From NCBI GenBank assembly GCA_021323455.1, contig JAJONN010000004.1:1-39907 (forward strand): a stretch of DNA of 39,907 nt, read 5' to 3'. Both the position numbers and the translations under genes were made by a program. The notes under the pieces are model-generated. The model searched no databases, had not been told where the DNA came from, and was given only the letters and a program-made list of their open reading frames with translations. Positions 8,344-18,235 of this stretch are shown piece by piece. The stretch's first letter is position 1, and each line of letters opens with the position of its first letter. Origin of the DNA: Alphaproteobacteria bacterium (GTDB taxonomy: Bacteria; Pseudomonadota; Alphaproteobacteria; Paracaedibacterales; VGCI01).

Positions 8344-10128
8344 TTATGCTGCTTCAGGCGCTGGGAGTGTAGATTGGGCTTGCCACAGACTGGCATAAAT
8401 ACCATTGCTTCCCAACAAGGTATGGTGATCACCACTTTCAACAATTTTTCCTTTATTTAGCACATAAATCTTGCTGGCTTCCACGACCGTTGACAAACGG
8501 TGTGCGACCATTAACGTGGTGCGCCCTTCCATGAGCGTTTTTAAAGCAGCTTGAACTTGTCGCTCAGAGTCGGTATCTAGGGCGGATGTGGCTTCATCTA
8601 GCAAAAGAATGGGCGCATTTTTGAGCATGGCCCGCGCAATGGCGATACGCTGACGCTGCCCGCCTGAAAGCTTAACACCATTTTCACCGATCATCGTATC
8701 ATACCCATTCGGAAGGACAGTGATAAATTCATGAGCTGCTGCTGCTTTTGCGGCTGCTATGATCTCTGCCTCCGGGGCATTAAAGGATCCATAAGCGATG
8801 TTATCCCGAATGGTTGTATCAAAAAGCGTAATTTCCTGGCTGACCAGGGCAATTTGCTGGCGTAAGGACGCTAGGGTTACATCGCGGATATCTACGCCAT
8901 CAATCAAGATTGCGCCGTGCTGGATATCATAAAAGCGGGGGATCAGGTTGATGATGGTGGACTTGCCAGCGCCACTTGCGCCCACAAGGGCGATGGATTG
9001 CGCTTTTTTGATTCTAAGATTGATGCCATCCAAAGCCATTTTTCCATCAGGGTATGAAAATCGCACATCCTGGAATTCGATATGTTCCTTAACCAGAGGA
9101 AGCGGCTTGGCTTCAGGACGGTCTTGGATTGTGGCGGCTGTATCCAAAATCTTAAAAACACGGGCCGCAGCAGCCAAGCCTTCTTGCAAGTTGGCGTTCA
9201 TATTGCTGAGGCGTTTTAAAGGCTCATAAACGAGTAACAGCGCCAGGATAAAGGACATAAATTCACCGGTGGTGCGGGCGTGGTGCATGACTTGCCAGCC
9301 CCCGTAAGCGATGACGATCACAATCGCCATGCCGCCAAGGCTCTCAATGATCGGATGGGAGGCTGAACGGACACGGGCAGATTTGTAAACGAGGGCAAAG
9401 ATGCGCTCAGTCATGGCATAGGCCCGTTTGGCCTCATAGTCTTCTGCTCGATATGCCTTAATAACCCGGATGCCTTGAAACACTTGCGTCAAGCGTCCAG
9501 TGAAACTGCCCAGCTCTTCCTGGGTGTTGTTGGTGACTTTACGCATACGGCGCCCAATGCGAAGAATGGGGAAGACGGCAAGGGGAAAGATAAAAAAAGC
9601 GATACAAGCTAAAGTCCAGTCCCGGTAAAACATCAGGGCAACCAGGAAGGCAAGGGTAAAAGAGTCTTTACCAATTCCCACAAGCGTGGTGGCGACCGCA
9701 TTTCGCATTAGATTGATATCGTTTGTAAAACGCGACAATAAATCCCCTGAGGAAGTTCCGTGAAAAAAGGCCAGGTCAAGATGCATTAAATGGCTAAAGA
9801 GGCGATTTTGCAGGTCAGAAATAATGCGTTGTCCGACATAGGTCATGATGACCGCTTCTCCAAAGGAAGTTGCCCCTTTCACAACGAAGGCCAGGAAAAT
9901 GCCGCCGCACACCCACATTAACAAACGGGGTGTGCCGTTTGTAAAAACCTTGTCAAATACGGGTTCGAGTAAATAAGGTAAAGCAGATGTTGACAGGGCG
10001 GCCAAAACCATCAACACCAAAGCAACGCCAAAATACCGCCCATAAGGGCGAATATGCTCATGGAAAATGCGGCGTCCCAGGTCGTGGCTTTGAGAGCGGG
10101 GAGAGGCAAGAAAGGGAACAGTCATCAT
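8344..10128 (-). CDS. msbA: MsbA-type lipid A/phospholipid ABC exporter
   Basis: A fused half-transporter (594 residues) with an N-terminal six-helix exporter domain (about 30-320) and a C-terminal ATPase. The ATPase shows Walker A GASGAGKST, Q-loop region QQIALVSQEITLFDTTIRDN, signature LSGGQRQRIAIARAML, Walker B ILLLDEATSALD and the switch histidine in LMVAHRLSTV. EFQDVRFSYPDG at the start of the ATPase is typical of this class. MsbA flips lipid A core across the inner membrane at the cost of ATP. The following acyltransferase-like gene supports an envelope-lipid role. Two adjacent ATGs occur at the start. Other lipid or drug exporters share these motifs, so substrate is inferred. Confidence 0.88.
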   Translation of the reverse strand: MMTVPFLASPRSQSHDLGRRIFHEHIRPYGRYFGVALVLMVLAALSTSALPYLLEPVFDKVFTNGTPRLLMWVCGGIFLAFVVKGATSFGEAVIMTYVGQRIISDLQNRLFSHLMHLDLAFFHGTSSGDLLSRFTNDINLMRNAVATTLVGIGKDSFTLAFLVALMFYRDWTLACIAFFIFPLAVFPILRIGRRMRKVTNNTQEELGSFTGRLTQVFQGIRVIKAYRAEDYEAKRAYAMTERIFALVYKSARVRSASHPIIESLGGMAIVIVIAYGGWQVMHHARTTGEFMSFILALLLVYEPLKRLSNMNANLQEGLAAAARVFKILDTAATIQDRPEAKPLPLVKEHIEFQDVRFSYPDGKMALDGINLRIKKAQSIALVGASGAGKSTIINLIPRFYDIQHGAILIDGVDIRDVTLASLRQQIALVSQEITLFDTTIRDNIAYGSFNAPEAEIIAAAKAAAAHEFITVLPNGYDTMIGENGVKLSGGQRQRIAIARAMLKNAPILLLDEATSALDTDSERQVQAALKTLMEGRTTLMVAHRLSTVVEASKIYVLNKGKIVESGDHHTLLGSNGIYASLWQAQSTLPAPEAA

Positions 10129-10187
10129 ATTCCCTTGATACTCTATAAAGGAGGTAAATTTCTAGAAAAATCGTGTGGATACAGGAA

Positions 10188-12242
10188 TCATTCAGGCGAT
10201 AAGACGCCGTTTGAAGCTTTAATAAACTCAATGAAATCATCAGCACAGACGGGTTTACAAAAGTAATATCCCTGAACTTGGGGGCAATGGTTATCGATGA
10301 GGAATTGAAGCTGCTCGTTTGTTTCTACCCCTTCGGCCACAACGTTTAAGCCCAGGTTCTTTCCTAGGACAATGATAGACTTAATAATGGAGTGTGTGTC
10401 TGGGATAATTCCAATATCCTGAATAAAAGTTTTGTCAATTTTTAAGGTGTTAATGGGAAGGTCTTTAAGCCGACTTAAAGAAGAATAACCGGTGCCAAAA
10501 TCATCAATGGCAATTTCAAGCCCGAAGCTGCTTAATTTATTTAGTAATTTCTCAGTATCTTGAAAGTGTAGCATAAGGGCTGTTTCCGTTAACTCTAATT
10601 CGAGGCGTGAAGGAGGCATTCCCGTGTCTTTAAGCACTTCTTGAACAGATTTATAAAGGCTTTTGTAGGATAGCTGACGCGGAGAAAGGTTTACAGACAG
10701 GGTGCAGTTTTTCTGAAAATAAGAAGGGAAGCGCATAAATTGCTGGCACGCCTCTCTTAATGCCCATTCACCAATTTTAATAATTAAGCCTGATTCTTCA
10801 GCAATAGGGATAAATATGTCAGGGAAAACGGTTTTGCCGTCCAGTTGCCATCGCAAGAGAGCCTCCGCGCCAACAACTTTTTGGGTTACAAGGTCTATTT
10901 TGGGCTGATAAGCAAGGTAAAACTCTTCTTTTTTAAGGGCAGCTCTGATGTTTTTCTCAATACGCATGCGCTCTTGATATTTCAGATCTAAATCTTCTGT
11001 GAAGTAACGGTGTGTGTCTCGTCCTTCTGCTTTTGCAAGGTACAGGGCAATGTCTGCATTTTTTGTTAAGCTGATCGTTTCCTCTCCCCCCTCCGGGTAG
11101 CATGAAATGCCAATGCTTGCGCTTATCGGGATTTCATAACCCCGGACATGAAAGGGTTTTTTCATAAGGGCTTTGATCTTTTGCGCAATAAGGCCGGGTT
11201 TGTGATAATCGGTGATTTCAGAAAGAATAGCGGCAAACTCATCGCCTCCCAGACGGGCGACAAAATCTTCAGCGCGCAACCCCTTTTGCAACCGATGGCT
11301 GACTTCTTTTAATAAGAGATCACCGACGTCGTGGCCAAGGGTATCATTGACGGCCTTGAAATTATCCAGGTCAATCATGAGAAGGGCAAACATATGGTTA
11401 TGGCGTTGTGCCTTTGCAATCTCCCGTTTGAGGATAATCTCGAATTGCAAGCGGTTGGGCAAGTTTGTCAGGCTGTCATAGCGAGCCAGATGCTCAAGCT
11501 CTGATTTATATTCCTTTAGCTGTTTATAGCTTTCTTTTAATTCGTCTTGTGCCGTGCGGCGCTCAAGGAGTTTCCCCAATTGAAGAGCCGCAGAATTAAC
11601 GAGAGACAGGAACTTATCATCGGTTTCGTGGGCATGGTCAGAGAAAAACTCTGCGATGGCGATGATCTTTGAATTACATTTTATGGGCACGCCAAAGGCG
11701 CTTTTAATGCCAGCTTTCTGTGCTTCTGCGGCCCTTGGGAAGTTAGAACTGGATTGGTTTGCATCTGACGGGATATCGGTTATCCACAAAGAGTTACCCG
11801 ATAGGAGGATTCGCCCAGGAAGCCCGTAACCTGCTTGAAAATTTATTTTTCTGGTTTTTTCCTGAAAAGGGTGAAATTTTTTTTTATCCGCACAATACCA
11901 AACGCCTAAAGACGTTAGTTCTTTTGCTTTGCTATCTGACGGCACATAGACATGCCCAACAGGCCAACCGCAAAGGGTACAAATAGATTTCAAGAAGAAA
12001 CGCATCGCCGTTTTAAGATGAAATTCATGTTGGGCAAACTGGGCAATTGACAAGAATAGATCCGTTTCATCGCCCCTTGCCTTTAACTCTTTATTTTGTT
12101 GTTCGAGCTGTTGGTTGGTAAGGTAGAGCTTGCGGCTTGTATTTTCTAAAATAGCCTCAGCTTCCTGGCGGGCTTTTTTTTCCCTTTCATAAGCGCGCAA
12201 GTAAAGGTTTTCGTCTGACACGGAAAATTCGACCTTACTCAA
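10188..12242 (-). CDS. GAF-GGDEF-EAL cyclic-di-GMP enzyme coupled to H-NOX
   Basis: The product is 684 residues. An N-terminal coiled coil (about 15-60) is followed by a GAF domain (about 62-230, with CGWPVGHVYV and GLPGRILLSG) and a linker coil. The GGDEF domain has an intact GGDEF at 332-336 and an inhibitory RxxD site (RAED, 323-326). The EAL domain has EALLRW at 460, NLSPRQL, ELTETALML, IDDFGTGYSSL and VAEGVE, all suggesting an active phosphodiesterase. Both activities could be present, with one dominant. The start is a TTG at 12242 that overlaps the H-NOX stop by 8 bases. There is no in-frame ATG for about 80 codons, so translation is probably coupled to the H-NOX gene. H-NOX proteins often control such enzymes in trans. 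Composition is AT-richer than the neighbours. Confidence 0.93.
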   Translation of the reverse strand: MSKVEFSVSDENLYLRAYEREKKARQEAEAILENTSRKLYLTNQQLEQQNKELKARGDETDLFLSIAQFAQHEFHLKTAMRFFLKSICTLCGWPVGHVYVPSDSKAKELTSLGVWYCADKKKFHPFQEKTRKINFQAGYGLPGRILLSGNSLWITDIPSDANQSSSNFPRAAEAQKAGIKSAFGVPIKCNSKIIAIAEFFSDHAHETDDKFLSLVNSAALQLGKLLERRTAQDELKESYKQLKEYKSELEHLARYDSLTNLPNRLQFEIILKREIAKAQRHNHMFALLMIDLDNFKAVNDTLGHDVGDLLLKEVSHRLQKGLRAEDFVARLGGDEFAAILSEITDYHKPGLIAQKIKALMKKPFHVRGYEIPISASIGISCYPEGGEETISLTKNADIALYLAKAEGRDTHRYFTEDLDLKYQERMRIEKNIRAALKKEEFYLAYQPKIDLVTQKVVGAEALLRWQLDGKTVFPDIFIPIAEESGLIIKIGEWALREACQQFMRFPSYFQKNCTLSVNLSPRQLSYKSLYKSVQEVLKDTGMPPSRLELELTETALMLHFQDTEKLLNKLSSFGLEIAIDDFGTGYSSLSRLKDLPINTLKIDKTFIQDIGIIPDTHSIIKSIIVLGKNLGLNVVAEGVETNEQLQFLIDNHCPQVQGYYFCKPVCADDFIEFIKASNGVLSPE

Positions 12243-12777
12243 ACGTTATTTCCAGGCGGCAATGATCTTCGCCCTTATGCATACACAAAGGATGCTCAAT
12301 GCTTAAGTCTTTCTTGAAATGATTCGCGGCACCCTTGGTAAGGCCCATCGCTAGGTGGCATAATTTTCGAGGCGAGCGATAAAGCATGATGAGCTGATGC
12401 GGAGCGGGGTCTATATAACTGATTGTTGGCAATTCCGCATTTTCTTCCAATTTTTTGACTTCCAGGTGAATGACGCTGTCAATACTTTTTAAAAAGTCCT
12501 TCAAGTCCATGTTGGGCTGAACAAATAAAGAGTATTTCTGTGCTAAAACAGGGAACATGTATATGCCAAAGGTTTCTATTAATGTCGGCACATCTATTTT
12601 CGTCTGACGGGATAGTTCTGTGACCAGGGCGAAAAGCTCTGCATCAGAATAGGTGCCCCCAGCCGTATAGGCTCCCCCACCTTCGGGCTGTACTTTGTCA
12701 AGTAGAGCTTGCCAGGTTTTTAAACCAAATTTTTCTTCAATCATGTTATTAAAAACAGTAAATACAATCCCTTTCAT
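12235..12777 (-). CDS. H-NOX heme-based gas sensor
   Basis: A stand-alone H-NOX protein (180 residues, the usual length). It has the opening MKGIVFTVFNNMIEEKFG, the proximal heme ligand His104 in SVIHLEV, a conserved Pro at 117 and the heme-propionate motif YRSPR at 133-137. The C-terminal CMHKGEDHC is also typical. The family binds NO, and in some members O2, through b-type heme, and relays the state to a partner kinase or cyclic-di-GMP enzyme. The partner here is the overlapping GAF-GGDEF-EAL gene. AGGAG lies 8 bases before the ATG. Distal-pocket tyrosines used for O2 binding are not obvious, so NO is the likelier ligand (inference). Confidence 0.93.
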   Translation of the reverse strand: MKGIVFTVFNNMIEEKFGLKTWQALLDKVQPEGGGAYTAGGTYSDAELFALVTELSRQTKIDVPTLIETFGIYMFPVLAQKYSLFVQPNMDLKDFLKSIDSVIHLEVKKLEENAELPTISYIDPAPHQLIMLYRSPRKLCHLAMGLTKGAANHFKKDLSIEHPLCMHKGEDHCRLEITFE

Positions 12778-12929
12778 GGTCTGTCTCCTGAGAAATCGAT
12801 GGCATTCTCATTTGCCAACGTTAAGGCAAAAAATATCGCTATTACAACTTTGAAGCGTGAAAAATGCTTTGTCTATTAAATTATGTGATGATTCAGTCTT
12901 ATAAAGATCGTTTCTCTGGAAAGGCAGCG

Positions 12930-12970
12930 AAAAAAAGGGAGGCTTTTCGGTTCCAGCCTTCCCTTTTCTT
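12930..12970 (-). terminator. Rho-independent terminator after rpoD
   Basis: On the minus strand, 20 bases past the rpoD stop, AAAAGGGAAGGCT pairs with AGCCTCCCTTTT across a 10-base loop with one bulged base. A run of T residues follows (the A run at 12930-12936 on the plus strand). It ends the ygfZ-dnaG-rpoD unit before the H-NOX gene. Confidence 0.85.
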
Positions 12971-12989
12971 CTTGTGAGCTTGCTGGTTA

Positions 12990-14978
12990 TTACGTATCGA
13001 GAAAGCTGCGCAACTTACGGGACCGGCTTGGGTGCTTTAACTTGCGCAAAGCCTTGGCTTCAATTTGACGGATTCGCTCCCGCGTGACGGCAAATTGCTG
13101 GCCAACTTCTTCGAGCGTATGGTCTGTGTTCATCCCGATACCAAAGCGCATCCGTAAAACCCGTTCTTCACGCGCTGTCAGGCTGGCTAAAACACGGGTT
13201 GTCGTATCCCGCAGATTCGCATGGATTGCGGCTTCAATGGGCAGGAGAGCGTTCTTGTCTTCAATAAAGTCACCCAAATGGCTATCCTCCTCATCACCAA
13301 TCGGCGTTTCAAGGCTGATGGGTTCCTTGGCGATTTTCATTACCTTACGGACTTTTTCCAAAGGCATCATGAGCTTTTCAGATAATTCCTCAGGCGTTGG
13401 TTCACGGCCAATTTCATGCATCATCTGACGGGAGGTACGAACCATTTTGTTGATGGTTTCGATCATATGAACAGGGATGCGGATCGTGCGTGCCTGATCG
13501 GCGATCGAACGCGTAATTGCCTGGCGAATCCACCACGTTGCATACGTTGAAAACTTATAGCCCCGGCGGTATTCAAACTTGTCAACGGCTTTCATTAAGC
13601 CGATGTTGCCTTCTTGAATCAAGTCGAGGAACTGTAGCCCCCGGTTTGTGTATTTCTTCGCAATGGAGATTACCAACCGCAAGTTTGCTTCAATCATTTC
13701 TTTTTTAGCGCGGGAGGATTCCCGTTCCCCTTTCTGAATGGTCATGACGATGCGGCGGAATTCATGGAATGGCAATCCAGTTTCTTCTTCTACAGCAATC
13801 ATGCTTGCGATTAATCGGGTCAAGTCTACCTTATGGCGTTCAACAAAAGTGGCCCAACCCTTACCCGTTAGTTTGCCCAAACTCTCAACCCAAGCTTCAT
13901 TGATATGAGCTTTGTTGATTTGTTCTAAAAATTGCTCCCGCTTCACACCACAAGCATCCGCAAATCCAGCTAAGGCGCGTTCCTGGGAACTGATAGAGCG
14001 AATGATAGCCTGGTGCTGGCGCATCAAGTCCTCAATACGATGAGGGTGCAGCTTGATTTCTTCCATCAAGGCAATCAATCCAGCCTTAATGTTCTGATAA
14101 TCCGCATCCACTTCAATTTCAGTAGACTTCTTTGCATTTGCAATCAAACTTTCCTGGCGGTTCCATAATTGGGCATACATTTCACTGTAGCGGTCCATCA
14201 GGTCGGAGACTTTTGGATACATGTTTTGCTCTACCACAGACAGAGGGGGTTCCGCAGACTGATGGTCTGTAGAAGCAGCTTCCGTCGTAGGCTTTTCTAC
14301 GATTGCTTCGGCAGCTTCTGTGTCTACTATCCCCTCTTCAGTTTCCAGCAAGTCTTCGTCTTCAACACCGTCTTCATCAAAGGTTGCATTGGTATCAAGC
14401 GCGATAATTTGACGTAGCATCATGGTACCGGCATTCAATTGTTCCCGCCAGAAATCGAGAGAGCGCATTGTCAAAGGGCTTTCGCACAGTCCCCCCAACA
14501 TCATTTCTTTTCCAGATTCGATGCGCTTTGCAATGGAGATCTCTCCTTCCCGGGAAAGTAATTCTACATTGCCCATTTCACGCAAATACATACGGACAGG
14601 GTCGTCTGTACGGCCAGCAGATTCGGCTGCTTCCTCATCTGCTTCAAAACCTGTTTCAAAACCTGTAAGCTCTCGGGTAGGTTGTTCAACTTCTGTGAGG
14701 GTTTCATCAACTTCGTCGCTATCGACGATGCTGATTCCCATTTCAGCAATCATTGTCATGGCTTCATCAATCTGATCAGACGACAATTGATTTTGTGGCA
14801 ATGTCTCATTCAGTTCATCATAGGTAATATATCCCCGGTCTTTACCACGGGCGATCAAGCGCTTTAGGGAGGGATTTGACTTGCTCAATTCCATCAAGGG
14901 AATGTCAACCTCTTCTCCTGCGGCATCTTGGGGGTTAAGGTCTGAATTCTCAGTCTTCTGAGCAATTTTACTAGCCAT
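12990..14978 (-). CDS. rpoD: Primary sigma factor RpoD (sigma-70)
   Basis: The 662-residue vegetative sigma factor has region 1.1 (about 25-95). Region 1.2 reads [22 protein letters not shown] long acidic non-conserved region follows (about 190-330). Region 2 contains [39 protein letters not shown] and [18 protein letters not shown]. Region 3 follows with [11 protein letters not shown], and region 4 ends [19 protein letters not shown]. It recognises -35/-10 housekeeping promoters. The gene is 14 bases after dnaG, the classic macromolecular-synthesis arrangement, and is followed by a strong terminator. The insert between regions 1.2 and 2 is typical of proteobacterial RpoD. No lesion seen. Confidence 0.98.
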   Translation of the reverse strand: MASKIAQKTENSDLNPQDAAGEEVDIPLMELSKSNPSLKRLIARGKDRGYITYDELNETLPQNQLSSDQIDEAMTMIAEMGISIVDSDEVDETLTEVEQPTRELTGFETGFEADEEAAESAGRTDDPVRMYLREMGNVELLSREGEISIAKRIESGKEMMLGGLCESPLTMRSLDFWREQLNAGTMMLRQIIALDTNATFDEDGVEDEDLLETEEGIVDTEAAEAIVEKPTTEAASTDHQSAEPPLSVVEQNMYPKVSDLMDRYSEMYAQLWNRQESLIANAKKSTEIEVDADYQNIKAGLIALMEEIKLHPHRIEDLMRQHQAIIRSISSQERALAGFADACGVKREQFLEQINKAHINEAWVESLGKLTGKGWATFVERHKVDLTRLIASMIAVEEETGLPFHEFRRIVMTIQKGERESSRAKKEMIEANLRLVISIAKKYTNRGLQFLDLIQEGNIGLMKAVDKFEYRRGYKFSTYATWWIRQAITRSIADQARTIRIPVHMIETINKMVRTSRQMMHEIGREPTPEELSEKLMMPLEKVRKVMKIAKEPISLETPIGDEEDSHLGDFIEDKNALLPIEAAIHANLRDTTTRVLASLTAREERVLRMRFGIGMNTDHTLEEVGQQFAVTRERIRQIEAKALRKLKHPSRSRKLRSFLDT

Positions 14979-14992
14979 AATATTAAACTCCT

Positions 14993-16930
14993 TTATTTCT
15001 CATCTTTTTTAAAGACAGCTTGCGTTTCTAAAAGCTGTGACGGTTGATGACCGGCTTCTCTTAACGAATAAATAGCAGTGCCCTCTGTTGCTGGCCCTTC
15101 TGCCTCTAATAGACGTTTAAGCTTATACTTTTCCCAATCTTCTGCCTGAAAGTGGGTTGCAACAACGTTGGCTGCTGCGGTTCTTTCCTCATTCATGCGG
15201 GGTTCGTGAACTGTTTTTTTCCAAACTTCCCTCCAGCCGGCCAATGCTTCTTCACGCTCCGCTGTTTCCTTTGCGAACGGCGCGAGGGAAAAAATCTGGG
15301 GCGTCAAAATTTCTGCTAATAAAGACGTAAACCCCTTTTGTCTTAAAAAATCTTGCAACTCCACGGCAGAGAGGGTTGGTTTCTCTGCCATGATAGATAA
15401 CATAGCCTGGAATAGGTTGCATTCTTCTGTACCTTCGGATAACACCATTAAGGATTCAGCAGCGTCCTCTATTAATGTAGGATGATTTATCAAAGTTGCC
15501 AGTAAAATTTTGTGTCCTAAGTGATTTTTATTTGGTGGTATCCTGGAAACCACGAAAGAGGGGGGCACAGAAGCGGTTGAACTTAAGAAAGATTTAAATG
15601 GCCGCCATTGCCCCTTTCCTTGATGAGAGGAGCTTGAAATTCTTCCTTTTGGCTCCATTATAGCGAGAAGGCGGTTGTTGAGGTCTTCCCGATAAAAATG
15701 GCGCACGTCAGGGTCAGCAATTTCCTTCATCAAGTGGCCTAAATCCCGTCGCGCTATGGCCTTTTGCTCTGGTGTTGACAATACCCGGCCTTGCATAAAA
15801 ATTGACCATAAAACATCTACCAATGGCTGTGGATTTTTTAGTTTTCCATGGAGTTCCCCTATCTTCCCAGAACGGATCAGACTGTCCGGATCTTCCCCTG
15901 GTGGTAGGAAGCAAAACTGAAATGTTTGGCCAACCTTCATAACGCCTAAGGCTTTTTGGGCTGCCCGGTGCGCTGCCCTCATTCCTGCACCATCCCCATC
16001 GAAGCACAGGACGGGAGTGCCTGGGCTGCGCCATAAAAGGGCCATCTGCTCCGGGGTCAAGGCGGTTCCCAGAGGCGCTACGGCAGATTTCAGGCCAGCC
16101 TGGTGCATGGCGATCACATCCATATAGCCTTCCACAATAATCAAGGCTTCTGCCAAAGGTTCCTGCTGGCGGGTAGCCGGCAACGCAAAATTATAGGCAT
16201 ATAAGGTTTTGCCCTTGGTAAATGCGGGTGTATCAGGCGAGTTCAGGTACTTAGGCTCCCCTTCTTTTAAGATACGGCCCCCAAAAGCAATGATCCGGCC
16301 CTTAGCATCCCAGATAGGGAACATCAACCGGTTACGGAACCGATCATAAGTGGATTTTCGCTCTTCTGCGCGGCCAATCAAGCCGGCTTCCAGCATTAAC
16401 GCTTCGGAAAAGCCCTGTTTGTGAAGCGCTGCTTGCAATCCGTGTTCTGGTGCATATCCGAGTCGGAATTGAGTTATGGTTTCCGGAAGCAGCCCACGCT
16501 GTTCAAAACAGGTCCGCGCAAGCGCCCCGTGTGCCAAGGTGAGCTGCTGTTGATACCAGCGACACGCAGCTTCCATCACTTCATACAAAGCCACATCCGG
16601 TTTTGGTTGAACAGGACCTGATGCCGGATCAGGCTGGCGTTTCGGTACGTCAAGCCCCAATAGATTGGCCAACAACTCAACGGCTTCCATAAAAGGCATG
16701 TTTTGTTTATGCATCACAAAGTCAAAAATATCCCCGTGTGCCCCACAGCCAAAGCAATGATAAAAACCTTTTTCATCACTTGCTGTGAAAGAGGGGCTTT
16801 TTTCCTGATGAAAGGGACACAGACCAGAATATTCACGCCCTTTGCGTATCAGTTTCACATGGGGGCGGATGACTTCTGTGATCGTTAGTCGGTCCCGCAA
16901 TGTTTGTAAAAAGGGTGCTAAATCTGACAT
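14993..16930 (-). CDS. dnaG: DNA primase DnaG
   Basis: DnaG makes RNA primers for replication with the DnaB helicase. The product is 645 residues. The N-terminal zinc-binding domain has Cys38, His41, Cys59 and Cys62 in CPFH and [11 protein letters not shown]. The catalytic core has [20 protein letters not shown] and the TOPRIM motif [17 protein letters not shown] with the acidic pair [14 protein letters not shown]. The C-terminal third is the variable helicase-interaction region. It lies 14 bases upstream of rpoD and 14 bases after ygfZ on the same strand, consistent with a single transcript. No unusual features. Confidence 0.97.
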   Translation of the reverse strand: MSDLAPFLQTLRDRLTITEVIRPHVKLIRKGREYSGLCPFHQEKSPSFTASDEKGFYHCFGCGAHGDIFDFVMHKQNMPFMEAVELLANLLGLDVPKRQPDPASGPVQPKPDVALYEVMEAACRWYQQQLTLAHGALARTCFEQRGLLPETITQFRLGYAPEHGLQAALHKQGFSEALMLEAGLIGRAEERKSTYDRFRNRLMFPIWDAKGRIIAFGGRILKEGEPKYLNSPDTPAFTKGKTLYAYNFALPATRQQEPLAEALIIVEGYMDVIAMHQAGLKSAVAPLGTALTPEQMALLWRSPGTPVLCFDGDGAGMRAAHRAAQKALGVMKVGQTFQFCFLPPGEDPDSLIRSGKIGELHGKLKNPQPLVDVLWSIFMQGRVLSTPEQKAIARRDLGHLMKEIADPDVRHFYREDLNNRLLAIMEPKGRISSSSHQGKGQWRPFKSFLSSTASVPPSFVVSRIPPNKNHLGHKILLATLINHPTLIEDAAESLMVLSEGTEECNLFQAMLSIMAEKPTLSAVELQDFLRQKGFTSLLAEILTPQIFSLAPFAKETAEREEALAGWREVWKKTVHEPRMNEERTAAANVVATHFQAEDWEKYKLKRLLEAEGPATEGTAIYSLREAGHQPSQLLETQAVFKKDEK

Positions 16931-16944
16931 CTTGTTACTCTTTG

Positions 16945-17862
16945 TCAGTTATCGGGATTCGTTAAAGAAGGCAAATGCATCCACTGTGGGATATGTGGCA
17001 TCAGGGTAGCATTGCCGCATTGAAAGGGCAAAGGTTTTGACAAGGCTTCCAGACGGAGTAGTGCGATCCCCCACCCTGGCGCTGCCGTGCGCATTTCGCC
17101 GACTTCTGCGTCCCCTTGAAAAACGGGGCTTTCAAAAGACGGTGTTTCTCCTTGAATGTGAACCGGAATAAGACGTTTACGGACCAAGCCGCGGTACCGG
17201 GTCCTTGCCGTCAGCTCTTGCCCCATATAACATCCCTTGTTCCAATCGATGGCATTTAAGTCGTCAAACCCAACTTCCAGCAAAATGCCCCGGTCAACCT
17301 CCACATCGCGGCTTCCGTCGGGGATACCCAATTTTAAGCGATGAAGGTCGTAATTCTCAAAAGGCACCTGCTTCACGCCCTGGCTTTCAAAAAAACCTGG
17401 AGCCTTATCTGGAGGCAAAATGATACGGATGCCTAAGTCTGTCAATCGGGGGTCAACAAACGCGATTCCTTCCTGAAGGGTTTTTGCCACTCCTGGTTGA
17501 AAGGGAAAACCGACTGTATCCAAGGCGTTTGATCCCCATAAGGCGAAAACCTGGAAGTGATCGCTCACGTTTTCAATCGTTACGTCAGATCGCAACTTAT
17601 AGAGCAACAAGCGTTTAAGAAGTGTGTCAACGCGGCTCCCTTCACACTCTATCAACCAGGTCTCTTCGCCGTTCTTAATGGCAGCAACGATAAAAAGGTC
17701 GTATTGAAACTTTCCTTGCGGACTTAACAGAGCCGCATAGATTGCCTGTTCAGAAGTGATTTTATGAACATCATTGGTTATTAATCCTTGCAAGAAAGCG
17801 CCTCGGTCCTTGCCTGTTATTTTTACGACTCCCCGGTTAGGGAGAAGGGTTGCCTGAGTCAT
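16945..17862 (-). CDS. ygfZ: Folate-binding protein YgfZ (Fe-S cluster maintenance)
   Basis: YgfZ resembles the glycine-cleavage T-protein, binds tetrahydrofolate and helps maintain certain iron-sulfur enzymes. The 305-residue product opens with LLPNRGVVKITGKDRGAFLQ and NDV. It carries the diagnostic KGCYMGQELTARTRYRG at 209-225, whose Cys211 is the family's functional residue. It is the first gene of the ygfZ-dnaG-rpoD run. Its upstream gap (17863-18235) holds an exact 8-bp inverted repeat at 17927-17945 and a degenerate dispersed repeat. Confidence 0.93.
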   Translation of the reverse strand: MTQATLLPNRGVVKITGKDRGAFLQGLITNDVHKITSEQAIYAALLSPQGKFQYDLFIVAAIKNGEETWLIECEGSRVDTLLKRLLLYKLRSDVTIENVSDHFQVFALWGSNALDTVGFPFQPGVAKTLQEGIAFVDPRLTDLGIRIILPPDKAPGFFESQGVKQVPFENYDLHRLKLGIPDGSRDVEVDRGILLEVGFDDLNAIDWNKGCYMGQELTARTRYRGLVRKRLIPVHIQGETPSFESPVFQGDAEVGEMRTAAPGWGIALLRLEALSKPLPFQCGNATLMPHIPQWMHLPSLTNPDN

Positions 17863-17926
17863 TTAAAATTCCTTATGGTCATCAAGCATCTTTCTTTGGA
17901 AATGTCTTGGTTTGAAGAAAATTACC

Positions 17927-17945
17927 TATACGCCATTGGCGTATA
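17927..17945. promoter_or_regulatory. Palindrome upstream of ygfZ
   Basis: TATACGCC and GGCGTATA form a perfect 8-bp inverted repeat with a 3-base centre, 65 bases upstream of the ygfZ start. It could be an operator or a short RNA hairpin. No long T run follows immediately on either strand, so it is not an obvious terminator. Confidence 0.45.
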
Positions 17946-18005
17946 AAATACGTTTTTTAAGCTATACTAAGCTCGTTCATAAAGTGAGTTTTTATTCTCA
18001 GCATT

Positions 18006-18096
18006 CCGTCATTGCGAGGCCGAAGGCCGTGGCAATCTGTGTATCTTTATCCCTTCAAGATTGCCGTGTCGTGCTTTGCGCGCCTCGTAAGGACGG
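18006..18096. repeat. Degenerate intergenic palindrome (CATTGCGAGG type)
   Basis: In the 373-base gap between ygfZ and the glycosyltransferase gene, CCGTCATTGCGAGG at 18006-18019 is partly complementary to CCTCGTAAGGACGG at 18083-18096. Inside these lie GGCAATC near 18031 and GATTGCC near 18058. Arms beginning CGTCATTGCGAGG are widespread as dispersed repeats in bacteria. This copy is worn. No gene is seen in the rest of the gap. Confidence 0.6.
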
Positions 18097-18235
18097 AGTC
18101 GCAGAAGCTCAAAACCTCGCTTTATGGCCGGACTTGATATATTCAGATCAGCTATCCTCAACTGACTGAGTATAGGGCTTATGAAGAAATACGGCTAGCA
18201 ATAATAATGCCCATCCTTATTTTGTAGGTTTAACG

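Noticed and set aside
8340-8444. Longer N-terminus for the DUF374 acyltransferase
   Set aside because: It would overlap the msbA 3' end. The ATG at 8339, just after the msbA stop, gives the family-like start.
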